Shown here: piece by piece, positions 1-7,450 of the stretch
Numbering within the stretch: the first letter of the stretch is position 1
How the letters are laid out: each line of letters opens with the position of its first letter
DNA from: an uncultured Chryseobacterium sp.
GTDB taxonomy: Bacteria > Bacteroidota > Bacteroidia > Flavobacteriales > Weeksellaceae
NCBI RefSeq assembly: GCF_936933875.1
Contig: NZ_CAKZIK010000057.1
Location: 1-32,257, forward strand
Length of the DNA stretch: 32,257 nucleotides
Direction of reading: 5' to 3'
Made by a program: the position numbers and the translations under genes
Notes under the pieces: generated by a model
What the model saw: the letters and a program-made list of their open reading frames with translations, nothing else
Databases searched by the model: none
What the model was told of the DNA's origin: nothing

Positions 1-110
1 TTGCGAGAGGCTATGCCGAGCAAAAAGATAATAGCGGAGGGCGGAAATAGCTGCCCAAATTATCATCACCACCAAGTGCTATTTTGGCAGAGAAAAGGCT
101 GATTTTTACA

Positions 111-143
111 TTGGTATAGTTTCTGAGTAAATGATTACCTTTG
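111..143 (+). promoter_or_regulatory. Predicted promoter of the RseP-type gene
   Basis: A TTG at 111-113 lies 22 bp upstream of TACCTTTG at 136-143, which fits the Bacteroidota -33/-7 consensus (TAnnTTTG). Transcription would start near 150, about 20 nt before the ATG at 169. The rest of 1-168 holds no gene I can support. A short open frame ends at the TAG at 48-50 and could be the tail of an upstream gene, but it is too short to judge. Confidence 0.5.
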
Positions 144-168
144 ACAACTATAATTTTAAAACATATTA

Positions 169-1677
169 ATGGAATTAGCATTAAAGATATTTCAGTTTAT
201 CCTGAGCATTTCTATCCTTGTAACATTACACGAAATCGGGCATTTCTTGCCAGCGAAATGGTTTAAAACCAAAGTAGACAAATTCTTTTTATTCTTCGAT
301 CCTTATTTTTCCATCTTCGCCATGAAGAAAATCAATGGAAAATGGCAATATAAATTCTTTTCAAAAAACCAACCTACGGATGAAGAAGTTGAAATCAACG
401 GAAAAAAGGTAACTCAACCGATTGACACTTCCGCACTTCCGGAAGATGACTGGAGAAGACACGAAGGTGTGAAATACGGCATCGGCTGGTTGCCAATGGG
501 TGGCTATGTGAAAATTGCGGGAATGGTGGACGAAAGCATGGACACCGAGCAGCTGAAGAAACCGGCGCAGCCGTGGGAGTTCCGTGCAAAACCAGCTTGG
601 CAGCGACTAATCATTATGCTGGGAGGTGTGACGGTTAATTTCTTTTTGGCGTGGCTGATTTATTCTTGTCTTTCTTTTTTTACTGGCGAAAAGTTTCATG
701 ATAATTCCAAATTCGAAAATGGAATTGCTGTTTCTGATGCTGGACAGAAAATGGGACTAAAAACAGGTGATAAAATCCTAAAAATAGATGGGAAACCAGC
801 TGAAAGAATGGAAACATCCAGCATTAATATGCTTTTTGCGGATAATGTAACGGTTTTGAGGGATGGAAAGGAAGTAACATTCCCCATCAATGAAGATGGC
901 GTTGCCGAAGTTCTTCATGCGAACGAAGCGAAGCTTTATTTCATGAATCGTTTCCCTGCTGTGGTTGATACTGTTATTCCAAACAAACCAGCTATGAAAG
1001 CCGGGCTACAAAAAGGAGACGAAATCGTGGGCGTAAATGGGAAACCAACAGTTTATTTTGACCAATTGGCAGAAGAATTAAAGATCAATAAGGGTAAAAC
1101 TATAGAATTGGATATTCTTCGTAACAAGCAACCTTTAAAATTGACTGCAAATGTTGGCGATGATGCTAAACTTGGATTCGCCTTTGATCCTAAAATAGCT
1201 CAAAAATACCTTGACAAGTCCCAAGTAACCAAGGAATACTCTTTTCTGGAAGCTGTTCCGAGAGGGTTTACAAGAACGATCGATGTTCTGACTATGCAGA
1301 TAAAACAGTTTAAAATCATCTTTAATACCAAAACGCAGGGTTATAAGAAAGTGGGCGGGCCAATCGCCATTGTCAATAATATGCACGTTGAAAAGGGTAA
1401 TGATGGAAGACTGTCTATAGATTGGGAATTTTTCTGGGGCTTTACTGCTATGTTTTCTGTATGGTTGGCATTCCTCAACCTGATTCCAATTCCAGGATTA
1501 GATGGTGGTCACGTATTGTTTACGCTTTGGGAAATCATCACTGGCAAGCCTGTACCACAAAAAGTTTTGGAAAATGCACAGATGATAGGCGTTATTTTCT
1601 TATTAGGACTGATGGTGTTAATATTTGGAAATGACATAGTTAAAGTAATCAGTCAATTTTTGACTCAAAAAAATTAA
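169..1677 (+). CDS. rseP: RseP-type site-2 membrane metalloprotease
   Basis: This is an intramembrane zinc protease of the RseP/site-2 protease family, which cuts membrane-bound anti-sigma factors or signal-peptide remnants within the membrane. The zinc motif HEIGH is at residues 21-25 in the first membrane helix. The second catalytic motif, LDGGH, is at about 444-448 in a late membrane helix after NLIPIPG. Two PDZ-like regions lie between them, at roughly 182-240 and 264-330, each with a GLKxGD/GLQKGD element. At 502 aa it is somewhat longer than E. coli RseP; an extra stretch at about residues 45-95 before the GWLPMGGYVKI motif accounts for part of this. A promoter lies just upstream. The gene is complete and appears to be host chromosome, outside the mobile element. 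The physiological substrate in this phylum is not evident from the sequence. Confidence 0.93.
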   Translation: MELALKIFQFILSISILVTLHEIGHFLPAKWFKTKVDKFFLFFDPYFSIFAMKKINGKWQYKFFSKNQPTDEEVEINGKKVTQPIDTSALPEDDWRRHEGVKYGIGWLPMGGYVKIAGMVDESMDTEQLKKPAQPWEFRAKPAWQRLIIMLGGVTVNFFLAWLIYSCLSFFTGEKFHDNSKFENGIAVSDAGQKMGLKTGDKILKIDGKPAERMETSSINMLFADNVTVLRDGKEVTFPINEDGVAEVLHANEAKLYFMNRFPAVVDTVIPNKPAMKAGLQKGDEIVGVNGKPTVYFDQLAEELKINKGKTIELDILRNKQPLKLTANVGDDAKLGFAFDPKIAQKYLDKSQVTKEYSFLEAVPRGFTRTIDVLTMQIKQFKIIFNTKTQGYKKVGGPIAIVNNMHVEKGNDGRLSIDWEFFWGFTAMFSVWLAFLNLIPIPGLDGGHVLFTLWEIITGKPVPQKVLENAQMIGVIFLLGLMVLIFGNDIVKVISQFLTQKN

Positions 1678-1695
1678 AAAAAAGTTCTTTAAAAA

Positions 1696-1728
1696 TTTGG
1701 TGGATAAAGGAAATTCCTCTTATATTTG
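1696..1728 (+). promoter_or_regulatory. Predicted promoter of tRNA-Asn
   Basis: TTTG at 1696-1699 is followed after 21 bp by TATATTTG at 1721-1728, a full match to TAnnTTTG. Transcription would start around 1734, some 17 nt before the tRNA. Confidence 0.65.
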
Positions 1729-1750
1729 CACCACTTAAAACAAAGGACAT

Positions 1751-1824
1751 TCCTCCTTAGCTCAGTTGGTTAGAGCATCTGACTGTTAATCAGAGGGTCG
1801 CTGGTTCGAGCCCAGCAAGAGGAG
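1751..1824 (+). tRNA. tRNA-Asn (anticodon GTT)
   Basis: A 74-nt cloverleaf can be drawn: acceptor TCCTCCT with AAGAGGA, D-arm GCTC/GAGC, anticodon stem TCTGA/TCAGA around the loop CTGTTAA (anticodon GTT), T-arm GCTGG/CCAGC around TTCGAGC, and discriminator G at 1824. CA follows, so a full CCA is not encoded. The acceptor has one C-A mismatch at pair 6-67. The genes immediately downstream are mobilization-element genes, so the 3' end of this tRNA is the likely attachment site. Confidence 0.95.
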
Positions 1825-1835
1825 CACTGAAAATG

Positions 1836-1867
1836 AGACACTTACAGAAATGTGAGTGTCTTTTTTT
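1836..1867 (+). terminator. Rho-independent terminator after tRNA-Asn
   Basis: AGACACT at 1836-1842 pairs with AGTGTCT at 1855-1861. The stem continues as ACA/TGT past one mismatch to a GAAA loop, and a run of seven T follows at 1861-1867. It should stop the tRNA transcript before the element genes. Confidence 0.85.
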
Positions 1868-1874
1868 ATATTTG

Positions 1875-1894
1875 TCACGAACATTTCACGAACA
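1875..1894 (+). repeat. Direct repeat of TCACGAACA, candidate recombinase arm site
   Basis: TCACGAACA occurs at 1875-1883 and again at 1886-1894, an 11-bp period (one helical turn). It lies 50 bp past the tRNA 3' end at the presumed left end of the element. Tyrosine recombinases and excisionases often bind such spaced repeats next to the att core. The function is inferred from position only. Confidence 0.4.
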
Positions 1895-1948
1895 AAAGTA
1901 TTTTATTTTAATGCTATTTTTGTGTAAGAATATTTTAGTACGTTATCT

Positions 1949-2884
1949 ATGACTAACTTCTATATCGCAACATATATTCTAATGGTAACCTTTACAATCC
2001 TTGTCCCCTTCTATCTTGCAGGGCGGCTTTGGTTTGCGTTCAGTCCGTTTGCGATAAACTATTACTCCAAGGAAAGGGCAAACTGGTATAACGACTGGAA
2101 CACCCAGCGGTTTTTAATCGTTTTGAATTTATTTTTGGTTTCATTGTCGCTTTCCTTTTTCTGGGGCGGGAAAATACTGGAAGATATCCATGCCGAGAAG
2201 ATCGACTTTACCCAAATCCTATTCTATATCATTCTTCAAATTCTTGCCGTAATACTGTTCGAGGTAAAAATGGAACACCCATTTAAGCCAATTCAGGCAT
2301 TCAAAAAATTCAAGAAAAACAGTTATAGCGAAAGGTTTGAGTTCCGAGAAAAGCAAGACGCGGCAGATAAAATAGAACACCATTCCAATGAGTTAAAAAG
2401 AGAATTTTTGAAAGTTGGCACTAAGATTTCAAACGAATTAAATAATCAACAAATCATTTTATCTGAAACCAACGAACTCGCAAAACACAACAATAATATC
2501 CTACAGGAATCCGACTTTGCTTTTGAAATAAAAAAGAATTCGAATATGGTCATTGATGACATTTTGCGGGATTATTTTATTTCTAAAGATTCCGAGAGGT
2601 ATTTATCGGACTTTTTACTGCGGAAGAAAAACTCTGGAAAGATTCTGTTTACAAAGCCTGCAAGGAACGGCGTGAGCGTACAGCCTATTTTGGACTTTTT
2701 CTCGACCTTTACTAATGTTATGGAAAGTTGTAAATCCGGCACAATAACCCAAGCCGAAACCTGCAAAATTATCAACGCCGTCACCTCGGCAAAAGACAGG
2801 CTCGGAAATATCGCAGAAGAGCCAATAAACAGCAGGAACCTCTCAAAATATCTTTCCAACAGCGATGTTCAGGATGATATATAG
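1949..2884 (+). CDS. Membrane protein of unknown function at the element end
   Basis: I do not recognise a family for this 311-aa protein. Three hydrophobic segments are visible at about residues 5-27, 54-74 and 88-106. A charged, Asn/Lys/Glu-rich soluble region of about 200 residues follows and contains stretches that could form coiled coils (about 135-190). There is no signal peptide of the cleaved type. It is the first gene after the tRNA-Asn terminator and is probably part of the mobile element. A weak -7-like box (TATTTTTG, 1915-1922) lies 27 bp before the ATG without an obvious upstream partner. Roles in surface exclusion, maintenance or transfer are possible, but nothing in the sequence decides among them. 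Confidence 0.75.
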   Translation: MTNFYIATYILMVTFTILVPFYLAGRLWFAFSPFAINYYSKERANWYNDWNTQRFLIVLNLFLVSLSLSFFWGGKILEDIHAEKIDFTQILFYIILQILAVILFEVKMEHPFKPIQAFKKFKKNSYSERFEFREKQDAADKIEHHSNELKREFLKVGTKISNELNNQQIILSETNELAKHNNNILQESDFAFEIKKNSNMVIDDILRDYFISKDSERYLSDFLLRKKNSGKILFTKPARNGVSVQPILDFFSTFTNVMESCKSGTITQAETCKIINAVTSAKDRLGNIAEEPINSRNLSKYLSNSDVQDDI

Positions 2885-2923
2885 TCTAAAATCCAAAAAA
2901 ACATTTTCTCTTTAAAAATCATA

Positions 2924-3001
2924 TTTGTTTGATAACCATAATTATAAAGGCGACAGTTAGTCGCATTTAATGGTTTATTGACTAAACCATTATCAAACAA
3001 A
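2924..3001 (+). repeat. Compound palindrome (12-bp outer stem with two inner hairpins)
   Basis: TTTGTTTGATAA at 2924-2935 is perfectly inverted as TTATCAAACAAA at 2990-3001. Inside lie GCGAC-AGTTA-GTCGC (2950-2964) and AATGGTTTA-TTGAC-TAAACCATT (2969-2991; its last two bases overlap the outer arm). A fourth hairpin, AGTCGC-TTTTAG-GCGGCT, follows at 3058-3075. The 233-bp spacer 2885-3117 therefore is mostly foldable DNA or RNA. No T-run follows the big stem, so it is not a simple terminator. It may be a regulatory leader for the HTH/VapE genes, a replication origin for single strands, or a recombination site. Confidence 0.7.
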
Positions 3002-3117
3002 ACCTCCTGCGAAATGCACATTTCTTTAGGTTGTTTTATTTTACAAAAAACTTTTTAAGTCGCTTTTAGGCGGCTATTTCTTTGGGAAATATCTTGGCCT
3101 CAACAAAATTCAACGAA

Positions 3118-3459
3118 ATGAAAGACCAAGAAAGACTAGCTGCGCTAGAAAGCCAAATGTCCACTTTGGTAAACTCGCAAAAAGAGTTTACCTCGAAGGC
3201 GCTACAGATGCTCGCCCTCGGAACCAAGAAGATCTATTCCAAGGAAGAGGCCGCGCTGTTCCTCAACCTGGATCCGGACTATCTCTACCAACTCAAACAC
3301 CACGGCAAACTGAAGGCCTACAAAAAGAAGGGGCAAAAGAAAATTTACTTTCGCAAAGAAGACCTGGAAGCTTATCTTCTGGGGGATAATGTGGAGGAAA
3401 TACAAAATGATGACTACGATGCATTCGAGCAGGAAATTCTGGAGCGATGGAAGAAATAA
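3118..3459 (+). CDS. Excisionase-like helix-turn-helix protein
   Basis: This small DNA-binding protein (113 aa from the ATG at 3118) carries an HTH_17/excisionase-type winged-helix motif in its C-terminal half: a KKIYSKEEAALFLNLDPDYLYQL helix pair followed by KLKAYKKKGQKKIYFRKEDLEAYL, in which the Lys-rich wing precedes the final helix. The first 30 residues look like a short coiled coil (MKDQERLAALESQMSTL). A TTG at 3082 would add 12 residues; I prefer the ATG because the added part shows no family resemblance. The gene overlaps the next one by 13 nt, so the two are probably translated together. In related elements such proteins control excision or the replication/mobilization genes. Codon use is noticeably richer in G+C than in the preceding gene. 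Confidence 0.82.
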   Translation: MKDQERLAALESQMSTLVNSQKEFTSKALQMLALGTKKIYSKEEAALFLNLDPDYLYQLKHHGKLKAYKKKGQKKIYFRKEDLEAYLLGDNVEEIQNDDYDAFEQEILERWKK

Positions 3460-4634
3460 CCAGCAAGCCGGCTGAGGAGCAAAAAATCCCTGTTCTGTAC
3501 CAAACCGATTCTGAGACCACTACCATTTTCGATATGGTGATGAAGTATCTGGAAAGCAAGTATGACCTTCGCTTTAACGCCATCGCCCTGGAGATAGAAA
3601 TATCGCTCAAGGGAAAGGACGACTGGACAGAGCTAAACATCAACTCCCTGCTGATAGAACTCGTACAGGCCGGGATTCAGATTATGATGCAGAAGTTGGA
3701 GATCCTCGTACGGAGCCACCTGATAAAGAGATACAATCCGATAGCGGAATACTTTGAAAAGCTCACCGGCTGGGACGGCGAAGACCTTATCCGGAAGCTG
3801 GCGGGATTTGTCCGGACCAACGACAGCGAAGCGTTCCACTACCATCTCGAGAAGTGGCTGACCCGCGCCGTGCTTTGCGCCTTGAAGAAAGACTATGTCA
3901 ACAAGCAGTGCCTCGTGCTGGCAAGCTCCAGGCAGAACACGGGCAAAACCACCTTTTTGCGTTTCCTCATCCCGGACGGGCTCAGGGGTTATTATTCCGA
4001 AAATGTCACAGTGGACAAGGACGGCATCATTGCCATCTGCAAAAATTTCATCCTCAATGCGGACGAGCTGGCCGTGCTGTCCAAATCGGATGTCAACACG
4101 CTGAAATCCTTCATCTCGATGGGCGGCGCGAAAGTAAGGGTTCCGTATGGGAGAAAGCCGGAGAACATGGATAGGATATGTTCCTTTGTTGCCTCCACCA
4201 ACAGAACAGATTTCCTTACCGACGAGACAGGAAGCGTAAGATGGCTGGTTTTCGAAGTTTTCAGCATTGACTTCAATTATTCCAAGGAAATAGACATAGA
4301 CAAGGTATGGGCGCAGGCGTACTACAATGCTTTTGAAAGAAAAAATTACCAACCGGAAATGACGCTCTCGGACATAGAGGCTAATGAGCTGAGGAACGAG
4401 CAGTTTTCCCAGCTTTCACTTGAGCAGGAAATCGTTTCCGCACACTTCGAGAAATCGAAGGACATCAAGGATTTTCTTACGGCGACGGACATCGTTGTGG
4501 CAATGAACAACGCCCTGAATTTAAGATTGAACAACATCAAGGTCGGAAAGGCGCTCACCAGGCTCAAGTATGAAAGAATCAAGCATCCGAAACTGCAGGT
4601 TTACGGCTACCTGATCCGAAGAAAGATTGACTGA
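3447..4634 (+). CDS. VapE-type AAA+/SF3-like ATPase of the element
   Basis: This is a virulence-associated E (VapE, PF05272-like) protein of 395 aa, probably a helicase used in element replication. Walker A is SSRQNTGKTT at about residues 160-169, Walker B is FILNADE at 201-207, a sensor Asn lies in VASTNRTDF (about 248-256), and a candidate arginine finger is in GSVRWLVFEV (R265). The C-terminal 70 residues resemble a small winged-helix domain. There is no primase domain at the N-terminus; a separate Toprim protein is encoded 273 bp downstream, suggesting a two-gene primase/helicase module. It starts inside the HTH gene (13-nt overlap). The gene is clearly more GC-rich than the flanking genes at 1949 and 4908, so this pair may have a different origin from its neighbours. 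Confidence 0.85.
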   Translation: MEEITSKPAEEQKIPVLYQTDSETTTIFDMVMKYLESKYDLRFNAIALEIEISLKGKDDWTELNINSLLIELVQAGIQIMMQKLEILVRSHLIKRYNPIAEYFEKLTGWDGEDLIRKLAGFVRTNDSEAFHYHLEKWLTRAVLCALKKDYVNKQCLVLASSRQNTGKTTFLRFLIPDGLRGYYSENVTVDKDGIIAICKNFILNADELAVLSKSDVNTLKSFISMGGAKVRVPYGRKPENMDRICSFVASTNRTDFLTDETGSVRWLVFEVFSIDFNYSKEIDIDKVWAQAYYNAFERKNYQPEMTLSDIEANELRNEQFSQLSLEQEIVSAHFEKSKDIKDFLTATDIVVAMNNALNLRLNNIKVGKALTRLKYERIKHPKLQVYGYLIRRKID

Positions 4635-4668
4635 AAGAAAGTTTAAATCCTTGACATTCAATTTATCC

Positions 4669-4847
4669 TACCTACTTACCTAAGTGGACTTACAGAACTC
4701 ATTTTCAAATTTTTATGAAGGTAATAAAATAGATAAGACTTTACCTAAACTACCATCGTTAAAGAAGGGGTCCAATTAACAGGTAACAACAAGGTAAGTC
4801 ATAAAATGATATAACTAACTGATATTCAATATTTAGGTAGGCAGGTA
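4669..4847 (+). repeat. TACCT/AGGTA repeat cluster, candidate origin or operator
   Basis: TACCTACTTACCTAA at 4669-4683 recurs in inverted form as TTAGGTAGGCAGGTA at 4833-4847 (13 of 15 match), and each copy holds two TACCT words. Further copies are TACCT at 4742-4746 and AGGTA at 4719-4723, 4781-4785 and 4792-4796. That makes eight copies of one 5-mer in 179 bp, where chance would give well under one. The cluster fills the 273-bp spacer between the VapE-type ATPase and primase genes. It is a candidate iteron-type replication origin or a binding region for the HTH protein. Confidence 0.6.
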
Positions 4848-4907
4848 TGGAAAAACGGTAAAAACATAACTGGATATAAAAAAAATAAACTTTAAAAAAC
4901 ACAAAAA

Positions 4908-5831
4908 ATGAACTGCAAACAAGCGAACGAGAATATCAGCATCAAAGAAGTAATGGAAAGTTTTTCTCTATTCCCAAGCAAAGAACATCCGAAAACAGCC
5001 TATTATTATGCTATCAATCGACAAGAACGAACGCCAAGTTTATTAGTGAATTATGTGAAAAATATTGCCTTTGATTTTGGCACTGGAAAACAATACGATG
5101 TCGTGTCGATAGTTCAGGAGCTCAAACAATGCACTGTATCCGATGCTCTTGAATATCTTGAAAAGTTTGATTTTTCTTTTCAAAAGCAAAAGGGAAATTT
5201 AAACAATCCAAAAGAAGAAACTAAATCTTATCAAATATTAGAAGTAAAAGAAGTGTCACATCCAGCGTTGATTGAATATTTAAAATATAGAAAACTCGAA
5301 TCTCAAAAATCTGAACTTCAGGAAATTCATTACGAAATGAATGGGAAGAACTATTTCGGATTAGGATTCAAAAACGATTCGGGAGGCTACGAAATCCGCA
5401 GCAGTTTTTCCAAAATCTGTCTTGGAAAAAAGGATATCACCACGATAAAAAATAATTCTGCAAACCTCAAGGTTTTCGAGGGCTTTACCGATTACCTCTC
5501 CCATAAAATTTTAGAACCGGAAAAGACACCTTCCGACTATCTAATTCTGAACTCAGTCGCCATGGTTCACAAGACATCAGGGCTTTTTGGAAATTATAAA
5601 TCTGTCGAAATGTACCTGGATAACGATCGCGCCGGCGAACAGTGCCGGGATTCAATTTTGAAAATTTTCCCGAAGGCAGATGACCGATCGAATGAATATT
5701 TCCTTCATCAAGATCTGAATGATTTCCTGATATCACAGGAAGAAAAGACACTTGAAAATAAGCTTGAAAAAAATCAAACAGCCATACACGATGCCGAGGA
5801 AAACCGGAACGTTTACAGGAGAAAAAGATGA
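4908..5831 (+). CDS. Toprim primase-like protein of the mobile element
   Basis: This 307-aa protein resembles the CHC2/Toprim primase-like proteins found beside relaxase genes in Bacteroidota elements. The N-terminal 90 residues keep the shape of the DnaG zinc-binding domain (SIKEVMESFSLF, RTPSLLVNYVKNIAFDFGTGKQYDVVSIV), but the zinc cysteines are missing. The C-terminal Toprim region has the catalytic Glu in FEGFTDYLS (E191) and the DxD motif in YLDNDRAGEQ (D238, D240), both intact. It probably makes or supports priming on the transferred single strand or at the element's origin. The family name is clear; catalytic activity without the zinc ribbon is uncertain. Confidence 0.82.
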   Translation: MNCKQANENISIKEVMESFSLFPSKEHPKTAYYYAINRQERTPSLLVNYVKNIAFDFGTGKQYDVVSIVQELKQCTVSDALEYLEKFDFSFQKQKGNLNNPKEETKSYQILEVKEVSHPALIEYLKYRKLESQKSELQEIHYEMNGKNYFGLGFKNDSGGYEIRSSFSKICLGKKDITTIKNNSANLKVFEGFTDYLSHKILEPEKTPSDYLILNSVAMVHKTSGLFGNYKSVEMYLDNDRAGEQCRDSILKIFPKADDRSNEYFLHQDLNDFLISQEEKTLENKLEKNQTAIHDAEENRNVYRRKR

Positions 5832-6068
5832 AGATTCATACAAGCCGGCCTGCGCAAAATAAGCACAGGTGGAATGCTCTAAAAAAGCTGGGTAAAAACT
5901 TGCCATGTAGTTAGTGCAAAAAGTACCCAATGTTTACAACAAGCGTGGGGCTTGCCGTAAAAATCGGGCTTTTTGGTTTCCTCCTTTCGTCGGAAACGCA
6001 TGTCTGGAACTACGATTCAAGCCCATAGTTTAAAATTATAAAAAAATTAAACACCACATAAACACAAT
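5832..6068 (+). other. Candidate origin of transfer (oriT) spacer
   Basis: This 237-bp non-coding spacer lies just upstream of mobC and the relaxase gene, the usual place for oriT. It contains CAAGC-GTGGG-GCTTG (5940-5954), GTTTCC at 5976-5981 inverted as GGAAAC at 5992-5997 with a 10-nt loop, GGGCTTG at 5948-5954 inverted as CAAGCCC at 6018-6024, and a GGGTA...TACCC pair near 5892-5930. None of the hairpins is followed by a T-run. The nic site cannot be assigned by eye. The location and the inverted repeats are seen; oriT function is inferred. Confidence 0.5.
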
Positions 6069-6545
6069 ATGAAAAATGACTTTTTAAAACAGTTTGTAAG
6101 ACAGATTTCCGAGCAGCAAATTGCCAAGGTTGCAGAAGAAAAAAGAAAGAACCGGTTCCGAGAAATTGGTCGAAAGGGAGGTTTGAAAAAGAAGACGGCG
6201 AACCAATTTTCGAAGGTAGTCTCAGTTCGTTTTACCGAAAATGAGTTTGAGAAAATTCGAAAGGAAGCAGAAAAATATAACCTGAAAATATCCAAATATT
6301 TAAGACTGATTTCTACCGAAAAGGAAATTAAAGTTAACGAGTTTCAAACCGATGCGGTTCTGTTGAATTACGGCAACAACTTTATAAGGATATCCAATCT
6401 GCTCCGGAACAGAGAATGGAATGAGTTTGAAAACAAGAAAGAGATCCTTGAGGAAATTCAAACCACAACGAGGTTGATCCGGGAATACCTCTACCAACAA
6501 ATCATCAAGCATGAACAATTCGGCAACGACGAGGAGGATCAGTAA
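6069..6545 (+). CDS. mobC: MobC-type relaxosome accessory protein
   Basis: This 158-aa basic protein resembles the MobC/MobA-accessory proteins of mobilizable elements, which bind oriT and help the relaxase nick. A basic N-terminus (REIGRKGGLKKK at about 35-46) is followed by a ribbon-helix-helix-like segment: a strand VVSVRFTENEFEKIRKEAEK, then a helix ending in KISKYLRLI. The C-terminal half (NYGNNFIRISNLLRN, then ILEEIQTTTRLIREYLYQQI) is the helical part typical of MobC. It overlaps the relaxase gene by 35 nt, so the two are translated as a unit. It lies directly after the candidate oriT. Confidence 0.87.
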   Translation: MKNDFLKQFVRQISEQQIAKVAEEKRKNRFREIGRKGGLKKKTANQFSKVVSVRFTENEFEKIRKEAEKYNLKISKYLRLISTEKEIKVNEFQTDAVLLNYGNNFIRISNLLRNREWNEFENKKEILEEIQTTTRLIREYLYQQIIKHEQFGNDEEDQ

Positions 6546-7419
6546 GATTGCGATTGAATACAACGGCAACGACAAAGGTACGGCAGAATGTATTTATTCC
6601 AACAACCTGCTTTCAACAACGCCGGAGGAAAGATTTGAAGAGATGAAGATTGTCGCCGAGAGAAATCCCAATGTAAAGAAATGGGCTCTCACAGGTTACA
6701 TTTCTCCGGCAAAGGAAATTGGCGACATACTGACCAACGACGAATTGAAGGAACTGGCTATAAAATCATTGAAAGATGTGGGACTTACAGATAATAACCA
6801 AATCGTCTTGGATGTCCACAATTCCACGAAGCAGAAACATATCCACTTCATCGTGAACCGCATAGATGTTTATGGTAAATGCACGGTAAAATCTGCCAAT
6901 ATCGGGAAACGCTTTGGTGAATCGGTTCGAAATGTCTGCAAAGAGATGAATCTCAAAACAGATGTGGAAATCGGAAAGGAGAAAAAGCAACAGATGCTGA
7001 AAGTGCTGCAAAACTGTCTAAAGGTCTCAAGAAATTTTGATGACTTGGTCGATTATATGCGGCGATGTGGTTATAGAGTGACGCTCTCGCAGAATGTGAA
7101 GGACGGTATTTCGGGGATGCGGATTGTTAGATTAAAGGACATCAACGACCAAACCCAGAGGCAGTACCATCCAGGTTACAAACTTTCGGAGATCACCAGC
7201 AAACTGAAGATTAAGGATATCAAAGAAATTCTAAACCGGAATGCGGAAAGCCACCAGTCGGCAATTTTCAGTCAGAGTAATCCACAAACGAACGAAATAA
7301 AAAATCCGGAAAAATCATCCCTCAAGGAGATTGAGAATGCCGTGAAGGAACTGCTCAAACCGAGCTACGCACCGGCGGCTGACGATGAATTGCTGAGGAA
7401 GAGAAAAAGGAGGCGATAG
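6511..7419 (+). CDS. Relaxase (MobB/BmgA-like mobilization nuclease)
   Basis: This is a relaxase of the MOBP/VirD2-like superfamily, the enzyme that nicks one strand at oriT and pilots it into the recipient. The metal-binding histidine motif is visible as KQKHIHFIVNRID (HIH at residues 110-112), preceded by the VHNST loop. The N-terminus has the ECIYSNNL segment, with Y29 a candidate nicking tyrosine. The second half is a Lys-rich DNA-binding region ending in KRKRRR. At 302 aa it is short for a MOBP relaxase but in the usual range for Bacteroidota mobilization proteins. The ATG at 6511 lies inside mobC. The catalytic tyrosine assignment is inferred. Confidence 0.88.
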   Translation: MNNSATTRRISKIAIEYNGNDKGTAECIYSNNLLSTTPEERFEEMKIVAERNPNVKKWALTGYISPAKEIGDILTNDELKELAIKSLKDVGLTDNNQIVLDVHNSTKQKHIHFIVNRIDVYGKCTVKSANIGKRFGESVRNVCKEMNLKTDVEIGKEKKQQMLKVLQNCLKVSRNFDDLVDYMRRCGYRVTLSQNVKDGISGMRIVRLKDINDQTQRQYHPGYKLSEITSKLKIKDIKEILNRNAESHQSAIFSQSNPQTNEIKNPEKSSLKEIENAVKELLKPSYAPAADDELLRKRKRRR

Positions 7420-7450
7420 GGCTTTAAAAAAAACATCAAAAAAAAACAAA

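Noticed and set aside
3..50. 3' end of an upstream gene
   Set aside because: Only 15 codons to a TAG are visible, and other frames and the minus strand are equally open for short stretches. Not enough to call.
3082..3117. TTG start that lengthens the HTH protein by 12 residues
   Set aside because: A nearby ATG at 3118 gives a normal N-terminus, and the extra residues show no family similarity.
3633..4352. 239-aa open frame on the minus strand opposite the VapE-type gene
   Set aside because: Lies wholly within a gene with clear Walker motifs, and its translation shows no domain. It is a shadow of GC-rich coding sequence.
4669..4847. CRISPR-like array
   Set aside because: The words are 5 bp, in both orientations, with irregular spacing. 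No long direct repeats with unique spacers and no cas genes.
5940..5954. Terminator after the primase gene
   Set aside because: The 5-bp stem is not followed by a T-run and lies over 100 bp past the stop; it fits an oriT-type repeat better.
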